Positions 47,088 to 54,245 of a stretch of 64,000 nucleotides of DNA are shown here, piece after piece (position 1 is the stretch's first letter; the number at the start of each line of letters is the position of its first letter). Position numbers and translations under genes: made by a program. Source of the DNA: Tumebacillus permanentifrigoris (lineage in GTDB: Bacteria > Bacillota > Bacilli > Tumebacillales > Tumebacillaceae); assembly GCF_003148565.1 (NCBI RefSeq), contig NZ_QGGL01000001.1, positions 179,695 through 243,694 of the forward strand, given 5' to 3'. A model generated the notes under the pieces. It searched no databases. It saw nothing but the letters and a program-made list of their open reading frames with translations, and was not told the origin of the DNA.

Positions 47088-48328
47088 AGCAACGAACCTC
47101 CCTTGAAGAAGGGAATCGCACCGTAGCGCCCAATCAGATAGCCTTTTTCGATGTCTTCGTTGTTTCGCGGCTTGAAGTCGACCAGTGAGTAGAGAGAAGT
47201 TGCGCCTGTTTTCGAGTCCTTCTCGGTAAACCAAACTTGGTCACGGCGGAACAGTAGTTCATTCAACAAATTGGTGTTGTGCGTGGTGAACACGAGTTGA
47301 GCGCCCAACGTGTTGATCTCAGGATTGTGGAAGAGTTGAATGAGTTGCTCGGTAAGCAATGGGTGCAGGCTGGATTCCAATTCGTCGATCACCAAAACCT
47401 TGCCCTCGCGCAAGGCATCAATCAACGGCCCAAGCAATTCAAACATGCGTTGTGTACCTTTGGATTCGTCGGTGAGGCTGAATTGTACACGTTGCTCGAC
47501 TCCTTGGTCGTCGAGGTACTTGTGGTAGGAGTTCACTTCCGGGCGATTCACAGTTCTGAAATAGGGTGCTTTCCCATCATCCCCGCTTACAAGAACCCTC
47601 TTAGCTCTACGCGTAATGCTAATATCATCAATTCCAGTATCCGCATTTCTCAGAAGCTCACGAGCCAAATCAATCGCCGCCGTGTCTTCATGTAACTTCG
47701 TTTTGGTATATGTATCCCATTTCATCGCCTCGATATCAGTCGCGATCACCACTTTATTTTTAAAATAATCATGAACGTCCTTAATCGGCTTATAATTGAA
47801 TTGGGTGGCGTTGGAGAGATACAACTTGTTATCGAGTGTCATCTCCGCAATCGTCTTTTGCTTTTCCACGTCTTCGCCAAATGTATAGGTATTTGAGTCT
47901 TTTCGCTCGAAGATCATCGTCTCTTGTCCGCTTGGGTAGGCATACAAATATTCTTCCAGGACCCGTTCTTGGGTTACTGAAAGTCCGTAGCAATGCTCCG
48001 TGCTATTTACTAGAAAGTAAACCTCAAATTCGCTAGGTTCCTGCTCCGACTTTCCATCTAAACGAAAAGGCGTAACCTCTATTTTATCTCCAGACTGGAT
48101 CAAATGCGAACGCGTTATCAATTCATAAACAAATGCCATAGCCTTCAAGACATTGGATTTCCCTGACGCATTGGCCCCATAGATAATAGCTGTCTTCAAA
48201 ACAGAACCTAGATCATCCGGCAAATCTACTAGATTGGATGTGTGCCCACTCTCATCGGAGGCTGACAAGCTTACTTTCACCTGTTCCCGAATGGAACGAA
48301 AGTTTTTCACGCTAAATTCAAGGATCAT
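47084..48328 (-). CDS. rloA: RloA-like AAA ATPase (AbiLi-like defence component)
   Basis: A 414-residue SMC/ABC-like ATPase of the AAA_15/AAA_21 type. It begins LEFSVKNFRSIREQVKVSLS, has Walker A YGANASGKSNVLKAM (about 50-64), a central insertion, and VLVIDELESSLHPLLTEQLIQLF with VFTTHNTNLLNE near the C-terminus. Such proteins are ATP-driven sensors or switches for partner nucleases in OLD, Gabija, PARIS, AbiL and Rlo systems; pairing with rloB points to the last two. The coding region is visibly more AT-rich than the flanking metabolic genes, a sign of transfer. GGAGGG lies 10 bases before the ATG. Confidence 0.82.
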   Translation of the reverse strand: MILEFSVKNFRSIREQVKVSLSASDESGHTSNLVDLPDDLGSVLKTAIIYGANASGKSNVLKAMAFVYELITRSHLIQSGDKIEVTPFRLDGKSEQEPSEFEVYFLVNSTEHCYGLSVTQERVLEEYLYAYPSGQETMIFERKDSNTYTFGEDVEKQKTIAEMTLDNKLYLSNATQFNYKPIKDVHDYFKNKVVIATDIEAMKWDTYTKTKLHEDTAAIDLARELLRNADTGIDDISITRRAKRVLVSGDDGKAPYFRTVNRPEVNSYHKYLDDQGVEQRVQFSLTDESKGTQRMFELLGPLIDALREGKVLVIDELESSLHPLLTEQLIQLFHNPEINTLGAQLVFTTHNTNLLNELLFRRDQVWFTEKDSKTGATSLYSLVDFKPRNNEDIEKGYLIGRYGAIPFFKGGSLL

Positions 48329-48371
48329 AGACTGCTATCCCTCCACCGTTCAGACCTCTTACTAGTATACC

Positions 48372-48396
48372 TCTATGTTCCTAAAAGGAACATAGA
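48372..48396 (-). promoter_or_regulatory. Perfect inverted repeat in the rloA leader
   Basis: TCTATGTTCC and GGAACATAGA are perfect ten-base arms around a five-base loop, about 44 bases upstream of rloA. There is no T-run next to it. It coincides with a six-codon reading frame that has its own ribosome site. Confidence 0.65.
48373..48393 (-). CDS. Putative six-residue leader peptide MFLLGT upstream of rloA
   Basis: On the minus strand a perfect AGGAGGTG (48405-48398) is followed after four bases by ATG, five more codons and TAG, coding MFLLGT. The start codon and the end of the frame both lie in the arms of the inverted repeat. The strength and placing of the ribosome site are what make it credible; the frame is too short for any coding statistics. 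If translated, it could govern hairpin formation ahead of rloA. Confidence 0.4.
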   Translation of the reverse strand: MFLLGT

Positions 48397-48475
48397 ACAC
48401 CTCCTATACAACAAATGGTTGCCGTTCCTCTCTAAGATGAAACACAGACTTTCGAAAGCAATACATCTTCATATA

Positions 48476-48521
48476 AAAAAGGTGCACTCGCAGTCACGGA
48501 ACCTGCAAGTGCACCTTTTTC
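48476..48521. terminator. Terminator overlapping the 3' end of the secreted-protein gene
   Basis: AAAAAAGGTGCACT and AGTGCACCTTTTT arms surround a loop that includes the stop codon and the last codons of the gene at 48494-48922. Confidence 0.85.
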
Positions 48522-48922
48522 AAAAACTTCGTCACGTCATGCGTGAACTCGAACACTTGCGCTTGGTTCTGGTCGCTGTACAGCAGCAGCGCGGGTTTGT
48601 CCCCTGGACGGAGGATGAGGTTGATCTCCGTGATCTGGGCGGCCAGCCATTCGTTGTCCACGCGGGTCGGCGGGTCCATGGGAATCTTCACGAGGAGGCC
48701 CTTGTCCGCCCCCATGTTCACCCGAGGTGAGGGGCCCGTGATCGAGCCCAGCCACTTTTTCGCTTCGGCTTGCAGTTGCTCGGTGTTCTCAATTTTCTTC
48801 ACGACCTCCTGCTTTTTCACGTCGTACACCTGAATCTTCTCCGGTTCCAAGGCCGCCTGTACAGGGCTTGCGCTCACCAGAGTCACCACCAACAGCAGGC
48901 TCGTCACCACGCGCTTCCACAT
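48494..48922 (-). CDS. Small secreted protein of unknown function
   Basis: A 142-residue protein, not recognised. MWKRVVTSLLLVVTLVSASPVQA is a clear Sec signal peptide with an SPVQA cleavage site, leaving about 119 residues outside the cell. The mature part contains EKIQVYDVKKQEVVKKIENT and LAAQITEINLILRPGDKPAL, and no cysteines. The ATG at 48922 lies seven bases after GAGGTG; the frame extends to 48967 without a good site. It is a single gene with its own terminator, upstream of rloA. It may be a cell-surface or spore-envelope protein; no function is given. Confidence 0.8.
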   Translation of the reverse strand: MWKRVVTSLLLVVTLVSASPVQAALEPEKIQVYDVKKQEVVKKIENTEQLQAEAKKWLGSITGPSPRVNMGADKGLLVKIPMDPPTRVDNEWLAAQITEINLILRPGDKPALLLYSDQNQAQVFEFTHDVTKFLKKVHLQVP

Positions 48923-48974
48923 CCACTCACACCTCACTTTTCCTCTAGAATGCCCAACACCCACCACGATGTTG

Positions 48975-49018
48975 CAAAAAAAGCCTGTGCCCGCATCGAC
49001 CGGGCACAGGCTTTTTTC
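48975..49018. terminator. Terminator after the DUF2515 gene
   Basis: AAAAAAGCCTGTGCCCG and CGGGCACAGGCTTTTTT are perfect 17-base arms with a short loop. Confidence 0.93.
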
Positions 49019-50233
49019 TCACTCGCGGTTGTGTTTTTCCTCCGCCCACCACGTTTCGGTGGCGACTGCTCGCTCGACGAGCGCGAGCGTTTTGCCATAC
49101 GCGACGGTGATGTTGAACCCGCTCGCTGGCTTGGTGCCAAACAACTCCTCCGCAGCCTCAGGAGTCCCACACCAGTCGTGTCCATCTGCGGGTTCTGGGT
49201 CACGTACATCAGGCCATACATCAACTAGGTGCGGCGAGTGCAAGGGAGACGCTCCTTTTTTCAAAAACAGTCCGTTCAGGCGAGGGTGGTAGCGTTTCGG
49301 GCTCTCCTGCGGGGCTTTGTAGGTATAGAGATGTGGCCAATAGTCGCTTCGTGAGCCGGTATGCGGTGTTCGAGCAGCCCAGCGCATCACGCCCTCATAC
49401 ACCTCAGAGCGGCCAAACAAGATCGCATACAACCGCCGCCCCGTGTCGATGCGCTCCGTCAGCGAGAGGAACGTATCCACCGTCACCCCCGCCAACTGCA
49501 CCTCTGGAGTCGCGCTAGGGCTTTCATATGGAAACACCACCTGCGTCAAATTGAGCAGGGTCTGCGCCGCGAATTCAAACGAGGTGACCACCGGACGATA
49601 CTTCGGGTGACGCACGACGCGGTGCTCGATGAAATTCTGTTCATTGACGACCAACGCCATCGTCAACAGTTCCGAATCATGGGTCTCCCAGAACCGCTCC
49701 CACACGATACCCATAAACTGCGATACCCCAAAGTACGGCAGCAGGTGAAAAAGCGGCCGACCTGCGTCGCGGCTCGCTTCATAAAGTAACAGTTGCGGAT
49801 AAGCATCGCCAAAAATCAAATGATTCGCCCGCTCGAGGAATTGGAAAAAACGCTCCGCTTCGTCACCCTCCAGCACCCGTGCGAGCAGATCGCCACGCAA
49901 GTCGGTCATGCTGTAGCCCCCGTTGCGCGAAACCATGTGGGCGAGCAAGGCCCAGTGTACTTCGGGGACGCGTTCGTAGAGCTCCCAATAGGCTTGGGTG
50001 CGGGTGATGTTGTTGCGGTTGAGTCGTTTCGTTTCTGTCTGGATGCGCTCGTAGAGAGCGCGGTCGGCTCCGGTCAGCGCAGCAGGGTCGGCTGGCTGGC
50101 GAGGGCCTTTTTTTAAACACGCGTCGAGTTGGCGGCGGATCTCTCGAATCTCCGCTGCGTTGGAAAAGCCGAGCACCCGCGCCCGCAATCGCTTGCAGAA
50201 CATCAGGCACGCTTCACACATGCGGTTGAACAT
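49019..50233 (-). CDS. DUF2515 family protein (YppC-like)
   Basis: A 404-residue cytosolic protein. The stretch NRNNITRTQAYWELYERVPEVHWALLAHMVSRNGGYSMTDLRG, read in short pieces, is the part I recognise from DUF2515 (Bacillus YppC): an N-I-T-R-T-x-A-Y/Y start and a W-A-x-L-A-H-M-V-S-R-N-G-G-Y-N/S core. Function is unknown. A Cys-containing N-terminus (MFNRMCEACLMFCKRLRARV) precedes it. The ATG at 50233 is used by comparison with a duplicate of this 5' region at 50.66-50.80 kb, which preserves the same start and ribosome site. AGAGGGGG is about 10 bases upstream. Confidence 0.78.
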   Translation of the reverse strand: MFNRMCEACLMFCKRLRARVLGFSNAAEIREIRRQLDACLKKGPRQPADPAALTGADRALYERIQTETKRLNRNNITRTQAYWELYERVPEVHWALLAHMVSRNGGYSMTDLRGDLLARVLEGDEAERFFQFLERANHLIFGDAYPQLLLYEASRDAGRPLFHLLPYFGVSQFMGIVWERFWETHDSELLTMALVVNEQNFIEHRVVRHPKYRPVVTSFEFAAQTLLNLTQVVFPYESPSATPEVQLAGVTVDTFLSLTERIDTGRRLYAILFGRSEVYEGVMRWAARTPHTGSRSDYWPHLYTYKAPQESPKRYHPRLNGLFLKKGASPLHSPHLVDVWPDVRDPEPADGHDWCGTPEAAEELFGTKPASGFNITVAYGKTLALVERAVATETWWAEEKHNRE

Positions 50234-50287
50234 GGATGCTTGGCCCCCTCTGCTCCTGAACATGCGGTCTTGTATGGTATGCCCTGG
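50150..50287 (-). repeat. Direct repeat, copy A: 5' region of the DUF2515 gene
   Basis: About 138 bases covering the leader, ribosome site and first 27 or so codons of the DUF2515 gene match copy B at 50664-50800 in the same orientation, 514 bases away. The anchor CGGTTGAACATGGATGCT is identical in both, and most of the rest aligns by eye without gaps. Confidence 0.8.
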
Positions 50288-50290
50288 ATG

Positions 50291-50327
50291 AAAAAAAGAC
50301 CACAGTTGCTTGCCTACTGTGGTCTTT
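50291..50327. terminator. Terminator after the chimeric membrane-protein gene
   Basis: AAAGACCACAGT and ACTGTGGTCTTT are perfect 12-base arms around a nine-base loop, followed by a T-run on the minus strand. Confidence 0.9.
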
Positions 50328-50336
50328 ACTTCCTAA

Positions 50337-50747
50337 TTACGATGGAGCACCGTTCCAATACCAGATAAGCACGGGTGCCACATAGATAACGAAAATCCCC
50401 AACACTGCGATGATGCGAACGATCTTCCCCCTTGTGGCCAACAAGAATCCAATCGGCAAACAGGAGTAGAACATGTAATAAAAGTATTGATCCAACCGTT
50501 GGGCCGTGCCGCTGTTCGGCACTGAACTGATCAGGGTGAAAAATCCGAGATGTAGTAACCACAATTGGTACAGGAGCATGGCGAGAACAGAACCAATCAG
50601 AAACAGACAATAACGTAGGAAGATCTTTATGATGCGCATTATGTTAGGTTTCACACTTCCCACCTCAGTTACATTTGAAAAGTCGGGCACCCGCATCCTC
50701 AGTCGCTTATAGAAGATTAGCCACGCTTCGCTCAAGCGGTTGAACAT
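50337..50747 (-). CDS. Chimeric small membrane protein: DUF2515-like N-terminus fused to a three-helix module
   Basis: A 136-residue protein. Residues 1-29 (MFNRLSEAWLIFYKRLRMRV and on to FSNVTEV) copy the N-terminus of the neighbouring DUF2515 protein. The rest (about 37-136) has three hydrophobic segments, ends LLATRGKIVRIIAVLGIFV and PVLIWYWNGAPS, and resembles the next two genes. AAAGGAGG lies 9 bases before the ATG at 50747. A GTG at 50654 with its own GAGGTGG site could start the membrane module alone, giving 105 residues, which may be the ancestral start. Which start is used is open. Function unknown. Confidence 0.65.
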   Translation of the reverse strand: MFNRLSEAWLIFYKRLRMRVPDFSNVTEVGSVKPNIMRIIKIFLRYCLFLIGSVLAMLLYQLWLLHLGFFTLISSVPNSGTAQRLDQYFYYMFYSCLPIGFLLATRGKIVRIIAVLGIFVIYVAPVLIWYWNGAPS

Positions 50748-50800
50748 GGATGCTAGCCTCCTTTGCTCCTGAAAAAGCGTCTTGTATTGATTGCCCCAGG
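50664..50800 (-). repeat. Direct repeat, copy B: duplicated DUF2515 5' region
   Basis: Second copy of the segment at 50150-50287. It keeps an intact ribosome site (AAAGGAGG, better than in copy A), the ATG and an open frame that runs into the membrane-protein gene. This makes it a gene-fusion junction rather than a dead fragment. Confidence 0.8.
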
Positions 50801-50842
50801 TGTAAAAATGCCATCGTCCTATGCGGACAGCGGTCCTTTTTG

Positions 50843-51133
50843 TCATACTCTAGCTGGATTGGGGGCCCCGATCATACACCAATGAAAAAGTGGCCAAATC
50901 CAAAAGAATAGGATCAGGAGAACCGCTACGATTCGCACTATTTTACTCCTAGATGCCCACATGATGCCGATAAACGGTACTGTATACATCATGATTTTCA
51001 ACGATTCATTGTTCAGCTCATACACTTGATCGTGATCAGGGTTATAGAGAGTTGCAAATTCCAATTTTAGCAACAAAAACGCATACAGTAGATATACGAA
51101 AAACGTGCCTACTGTGTACAGAACGAAACGCAA
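50843..51133 (-). CDS. Small three-helix membrane protein (paralogue)
   Basis: A 96-residue protein of unknown function. The TTG at 51133 is chosen because AGGAAGGAGG stands 8 bases ahead and translation then begins just before the first helix (FVLYTVGTFFVYLLYAFLLL). A longer frame to 51241 lacks a ribosome site. Helices two and three flank the motif MWASRSKIVRIVAVLLILFFW, which corresponds to LLATRGKIVRIIAVLGIFV in the gene downstream, and both end in GAP-containing tails (IGAPNPARV, NGAPS). These shared features mark a local family. Confidence 0.65.
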   Translation of the reverse strand: MRFVLYTVGTFFVYLLYAFLLLKLEFATLYNPDHDQVYELNNESLKIMMYTVPFIGIMWASRSKIVRIVAVLLILFFWIWPLFHWCMIGAPNPARV

Positions 51134-51309
51134 GATAACAGCCTCCTTCCTATCGGGCAAAAATGAGATCTGGATCATAAATTGATGCAAATTCCAATCA
51201 AGTAGACCCTGATACTCTCTTTCAGCAGACACATTTACCACCGCAACCTGATCTACATGAGGCTCGTGCTCCCTCTCATTTTGCTTGATAAGATAGTAGC
51301 TAGTTTTTT

Positions 51310-51579
51310 CTAATCCGTTATGAAAGGCAATATCCAGAGTAAGGCGATAAAAAGAAATAGAAGACGTGCTCCTTTGCGCCTTGTCGCATAAATGACCCCC
51401 GCAACTGGTCCACTACATACTATAAGATAGGCATACTCAACCTTTGATGAGCCCGACATTACGTCTTCTTCCCATCTGATATGAATCACATCATACCTCA
51501 AAAGTAGGAGTACGTAGATAATTGCAAGAACCGAACAACATAACGTGGAAAGCAAGTATCTACTTATCGTCCAGATCAA
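51310..51579 (-). CDS. Small three-helix membrane protein (third family member)
   Basis: An 89-residue protein from TTG at 51579. The AGGAGG site is 15 bases away, so an in-frame ATT at 51585 (9 bases) is a possible unusual start. Helix one is LLSTLCCSVLAIIYVLLLL; helix three follows IYATRRKGARLLFLFIALLW, matching the A-T/S-R-x-K motif of the other two genes. It lacks the C-terminal GAP tail and ends LPFITD. Function is unknown. Codon and base composition are AT-rich relative to the metabolic genes. Confidence 0.55.
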   Translation of the reverse strand: MIWTISRYLLSTLCCSVLAIIYVLLLLRYDVIHIRWEEDVMSGSSKVEYAYLIVCSGPVAGVIYATRRKGARLLFLFIALLWILPFITD

Positions 51580-51591
51580 TTGAATAGATCT

Positions 51592-51891
51592 CTACCTCCT
51601 CAGATTACTTACTCTACTACTAGAATAGTTTCCCTTTGTACTTGTATAATTCTAAGTTATTGTCCTACTTCGATGTGCATAGTGCCAAAATGATGTCGAC
51701 ACTGATTAATTCTATTTTCATCGTATTTTACCACATGCATCCGTGCTGTTGAATTATATCAACCATACCCAATTATACATGTCTTATGTTTTTTGTGAAC
51801 TCTATTTCATTGAATATTATAAATTCTTCTCGATAAAAAAGAGAACCCCTCCCATCGGAGTGGTTCTCTTTTTTCCTATACATGCTTGCCC
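51592..51891. other. AT-rich intergenic region with the kamE terminator
   Basis: About 300 bases of AT-rich sequence without a supported gene. A frame on the plus strand from 51743 runs into kamE and shows no family features. At 51834-51874 AAAAAAGAGAACC and GGTTCTCTTTTTT form a good bidirectional terminator for the kam operon. Nothing else is recognised. Confidence 0.75.
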
Positions 51892-52668
51892 CTACTTCAA
51901 TCCCCGCTTCACCAACTCTTGTACGACAAAACTTGCCACATCCGGTGCCAGTGTCCCAGGACCGAACCCCGCATCATACCCGAGCTCCAGCGCCAGTTCG
52001 TGGCCCAGACGCGGGCCGCCGCAGATCAGGATCAGCTTCTCTCGGAGCCCTTCCGCTTCTAGCAACTCGACCAACTGCGCGAGGTTCGGGATGTGTACGT
52101 CCTTCTGCGTGACGACCTGCGAGACGAGGATCGCGTCGGCGTTCAACTCGATCGCCTTCGCCACCATCTCTTCATTTTCCACCTGCGCGCCGAGGTTGTA
52201 CGCCTCGACCATCGGGTAGCGCTCCAGACCATACTCGCCGTTGTACCCCTTCATGTTCATGATCGCGTCGATCCCGACCGTGTGCGCGTCCGTCCCCGTG
52301 CAAGCGCCGATGATCGTGATCTTGCGACCGATTTGTTCCTTTATATACTCGTTGATCTCGTAGAACGACATGCGCGGAGAATCGACTTTGGCCACTTTGA
52401 TCTTGGTGTAGTCGATCATCGCTTTGGTCTTGGCGTACATCACGACAAAGGTAAAGTCCTCACCGAGATCGTGCTGATGCACCACCGCCGGCTCGTGCAA
52501 CCCCATCTGCGTGACCAACTGCCGTGCCGCTTCCGCCGCTTCCTCACCGGGCGGGACAGGGATTGAGAACGAGAGCTGGATCATCCCGTCATCGAAGGTG
52601 TCCCCATACGGGCGCACCTTGGTCATGTCGCGGTCCTTCCACGGTTCGTAGCGCTTCGTTTCGCTCAT
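51892..52668 (-). CDS. kamE: Lysine 5,6-aminomutase beta subunit
   Basis: B12- and PLP-binding subunit of the enzyme moving the terminal amino group of beta-lysine to give 3,5-diaminohexanoate. In 258 residues, the base-off B12 motif DxHxxG is D127-A-H129-T-V-G132, and K140 in MNMKGYNGEYG is the probable PLP lysine. VVTQKDVHIPNL and LILICGGPRLGHELALELGYDAGFG complete the Rossmann B12 domain. It overlaps kamD by four bases, and is last in the operon before the terminator. Confidence 0.94.
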   Translation of the reverse strand: MSETKRYEPWKDRDMTKVRPYGDTFDDGMIQLSFSIPVPPGEEAAEAARQLVTQMGLHEPAVVHQHDLGEDFTFVVMYAKTKAMIDYTKIKVAKVDSPRMSFYEINEYIKEQIGRKITIIGACTGTDAHTVGIDAIMNMKGYNGEYGLERYPMVEAYNLGAQVENEEMVAKAIELNADAILVSQVVTQKDVHIPNLAQLVELLEAEGLREKLILICGGPRLGHELALELGYDAGFGPGTLAPDVASFVVQELVKRGLK

Positions 52669-54245
52669 CGTGCCATCGCCTCCAACCCCAACTCCGCCCG
52701 CAACAAGGTCTCAAACGGATTCCAATAATCCTCTGCCCGCATGAACACACCATGCAAACCTTTGCCGCCGGTCATCGTGCGCTTCACATCGGCGAACATC
52801 CCGCGCGAGATCGCTTCCAGCATCCCGATGTCGCGGATCTCCTCCAACTTGCCAGCGGCGTCCGTCAGCACATCTTGGGCACGCGCCACGATCTTGCCGT
52901 CCCGCTTGAATTCAATCTCCTCGCCGAAGTTGCGCAGGTTCTTGAACACATACTTCGCCCCTTCGATCGCGATGTGACGGTCGTGGATCAGCGGGGTGTG
53001 AATCGCTTCGGTCATCATCCCGAGCAACTGGATGCCTTGGTTGGTCATCACACCGACCATGTTGAACAGCGTGTCCTGAACGTGCCCTTTGAAAATGTTC
53101 CCGGTCATGTGCTTGGTCGGCGGCATGTATTTCAGCGGTGCGCGCGGGAAGATCTCACGCGCCATCTGCGCTTGTGACAGTTCCAATAGGAAGCCATCCT
53201 CCAATTCTGGGCTCATCTCAAAGGCATGACCCAGACCCATCTGCTCCTCTGGCAAGCCAGAGCGCAACGCCAACTGTTCATTGATAAACTGCGACGCCAG
53301 CACAGACGGTGCCTGCTCGACCGCATCGGCGGTGGTCAGGTAGTTATCCTCACCCGTATTGATGATGACACCTGCAAACGAGTTGATCATCCGCGAGAAG
53401 TTCTGGTCCACCATCGTGCGCTGCATGTTGATGTCGCGGAACAGGATGCCATAGAGCGCATCGTTGAGCATCACGTCGAGACGTTCAATCGCGCCCATCG
53501 CCGCGATCTCCGGCATACACAGACCGGAACAATAGTTGCACAGGCGGATGTAGCGTCCCACTTCCTCGCCAACTTCATCGAGCGCCTCGCGCATGACTTT
53601 GAAGTTCTCCTGCGTCGCATACGTGCCACCGAAACCTTCTGTCGTCGCACCGTAGGGCACGTAGTCGATCAACGATTGACCAGTCGAGCGGATGACAGCG
53701 ATGATGTCCGCCCCTTGGCGAGCGGCTGCTTTCGCTTGTACGACATCCTCGTAGATGTTGCCTGTCGCGACGATGACGTAGAGATACGGTTGTGGACCTT
53801 CGCCGAGACGCGAGAGATAGTCATCACGCTTGGCACGGTTGGCACGGATCAGGTCGAGACTCGCGTGCGCGAGTTCGAGACCTTTTTGCCGAATCTCATC
53901 GTCGGAGGCCAGCGGGAGTTCGCAGAGGTTCAGCGTGCCCGCGGCGACGCTCTCGCCGATCTCTTGGATGCTCAGGCCTTTTTGCAGCACTGCGTTCAGG
54001 ACGTAGCGGGCGGCACCGTGTTCGAGCAGGCCGCCTTCCTTCAGGTGGTCGACGACGACGTTCGGGAGTGGCACATAGTCAGCATCCACGCCATCCAATC
54101 CGTACAGACGGAGGACGGTGCGCTCGACAGCGACGGTGGTGCGTTCGAGGATAAACGATTGCAACGAGTCAGCGATGTCGGACGCCGCCGTGCGGGCCCG
54201 GTCGATCAGTTGCGGGTCGAGGTACAGTTTGCTCATAGGACTCAT
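52665..54245 (-). CDS. kamD: Lysine 5,6-aminomutase alpha subunit
   Basis: TIM-barrel catalytic subunit, 526 residues, close to the clostridial size. Recognised stretches are DPQLIDRARTAASDIADSL, YVIVATGNIYEDVVQAKAAARQGADIIAVIRSTGQSLIDYVPYG (quoted in part), and QRTMVDQNFSRMINSFAGVIINTGEDNYLTTADA near the centre. The start ATG forms an ATGA overlap with the kamC stop and has GGAGGG close by. With KamE it makes the adenosylcobalamin enzyme acting on D-alpha-lysine or L-beta-lysine. Confidence 0.94.
   Translation of the reverse strand: MSPMSKLYLDPQLIDRARTAASDIADSLQSFILERTTVAVERTVLRLYGLDGVDADYVPLPNVVVDHLKEGGLLEHGAARYVLNAVLQKGLSIQEIGESVAAGTLNLCELPLASDDEIRQKGLELAHASLDLIRANRAKRDDYLSRLGEGPQPYLYVIVATGNIYEDVVQAKAAARQGADIIAVIRSTGQSLIDYVPYGATTEGFGGTYATQENFKVMREALDEVGEEVGRYIRLCNYCSGLCMPEIAAMGAIERLDVMLNDALYGILFRDINMQRTMVDQNFSRMINSFAGVIINTGEDNYLTTADAVEQAPSVLASQFINEQLALRSGLPEEQMGLGHAFEMSPELEDGFLLELSQAQMAREIFPRAPLKYMPPTKHMTGNIFKGHVQDTLFNMVGVMTNQGIQLLGMMTEAIHTPLIHDRHIAIEGAKYVFKNLRNFGEEIEFKRDGKIVARAQDVLTDAAGKLEEIRDIGMLEAISRGMFADVKRTMTGGKGLHGVFMRAEDYWNPFETLLRAELGLEAMAR

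Noticed and set aside
47087..47234. Longer N-terminus for the RloB-like protein
   Set aside because: It would overlap rloA by 150 bases and lacks a ribosome site, whereas GTG at 47087 has AAGGGAGG and a GTGA coupling to rloA.
51743..52219. 158-codon plus-strand frame entering kamE from the AT-rich gap
   Set aside because: It starts in AT-rich intergenic sequence, crosses the terminator hairpin and then reads antisense to kamE.
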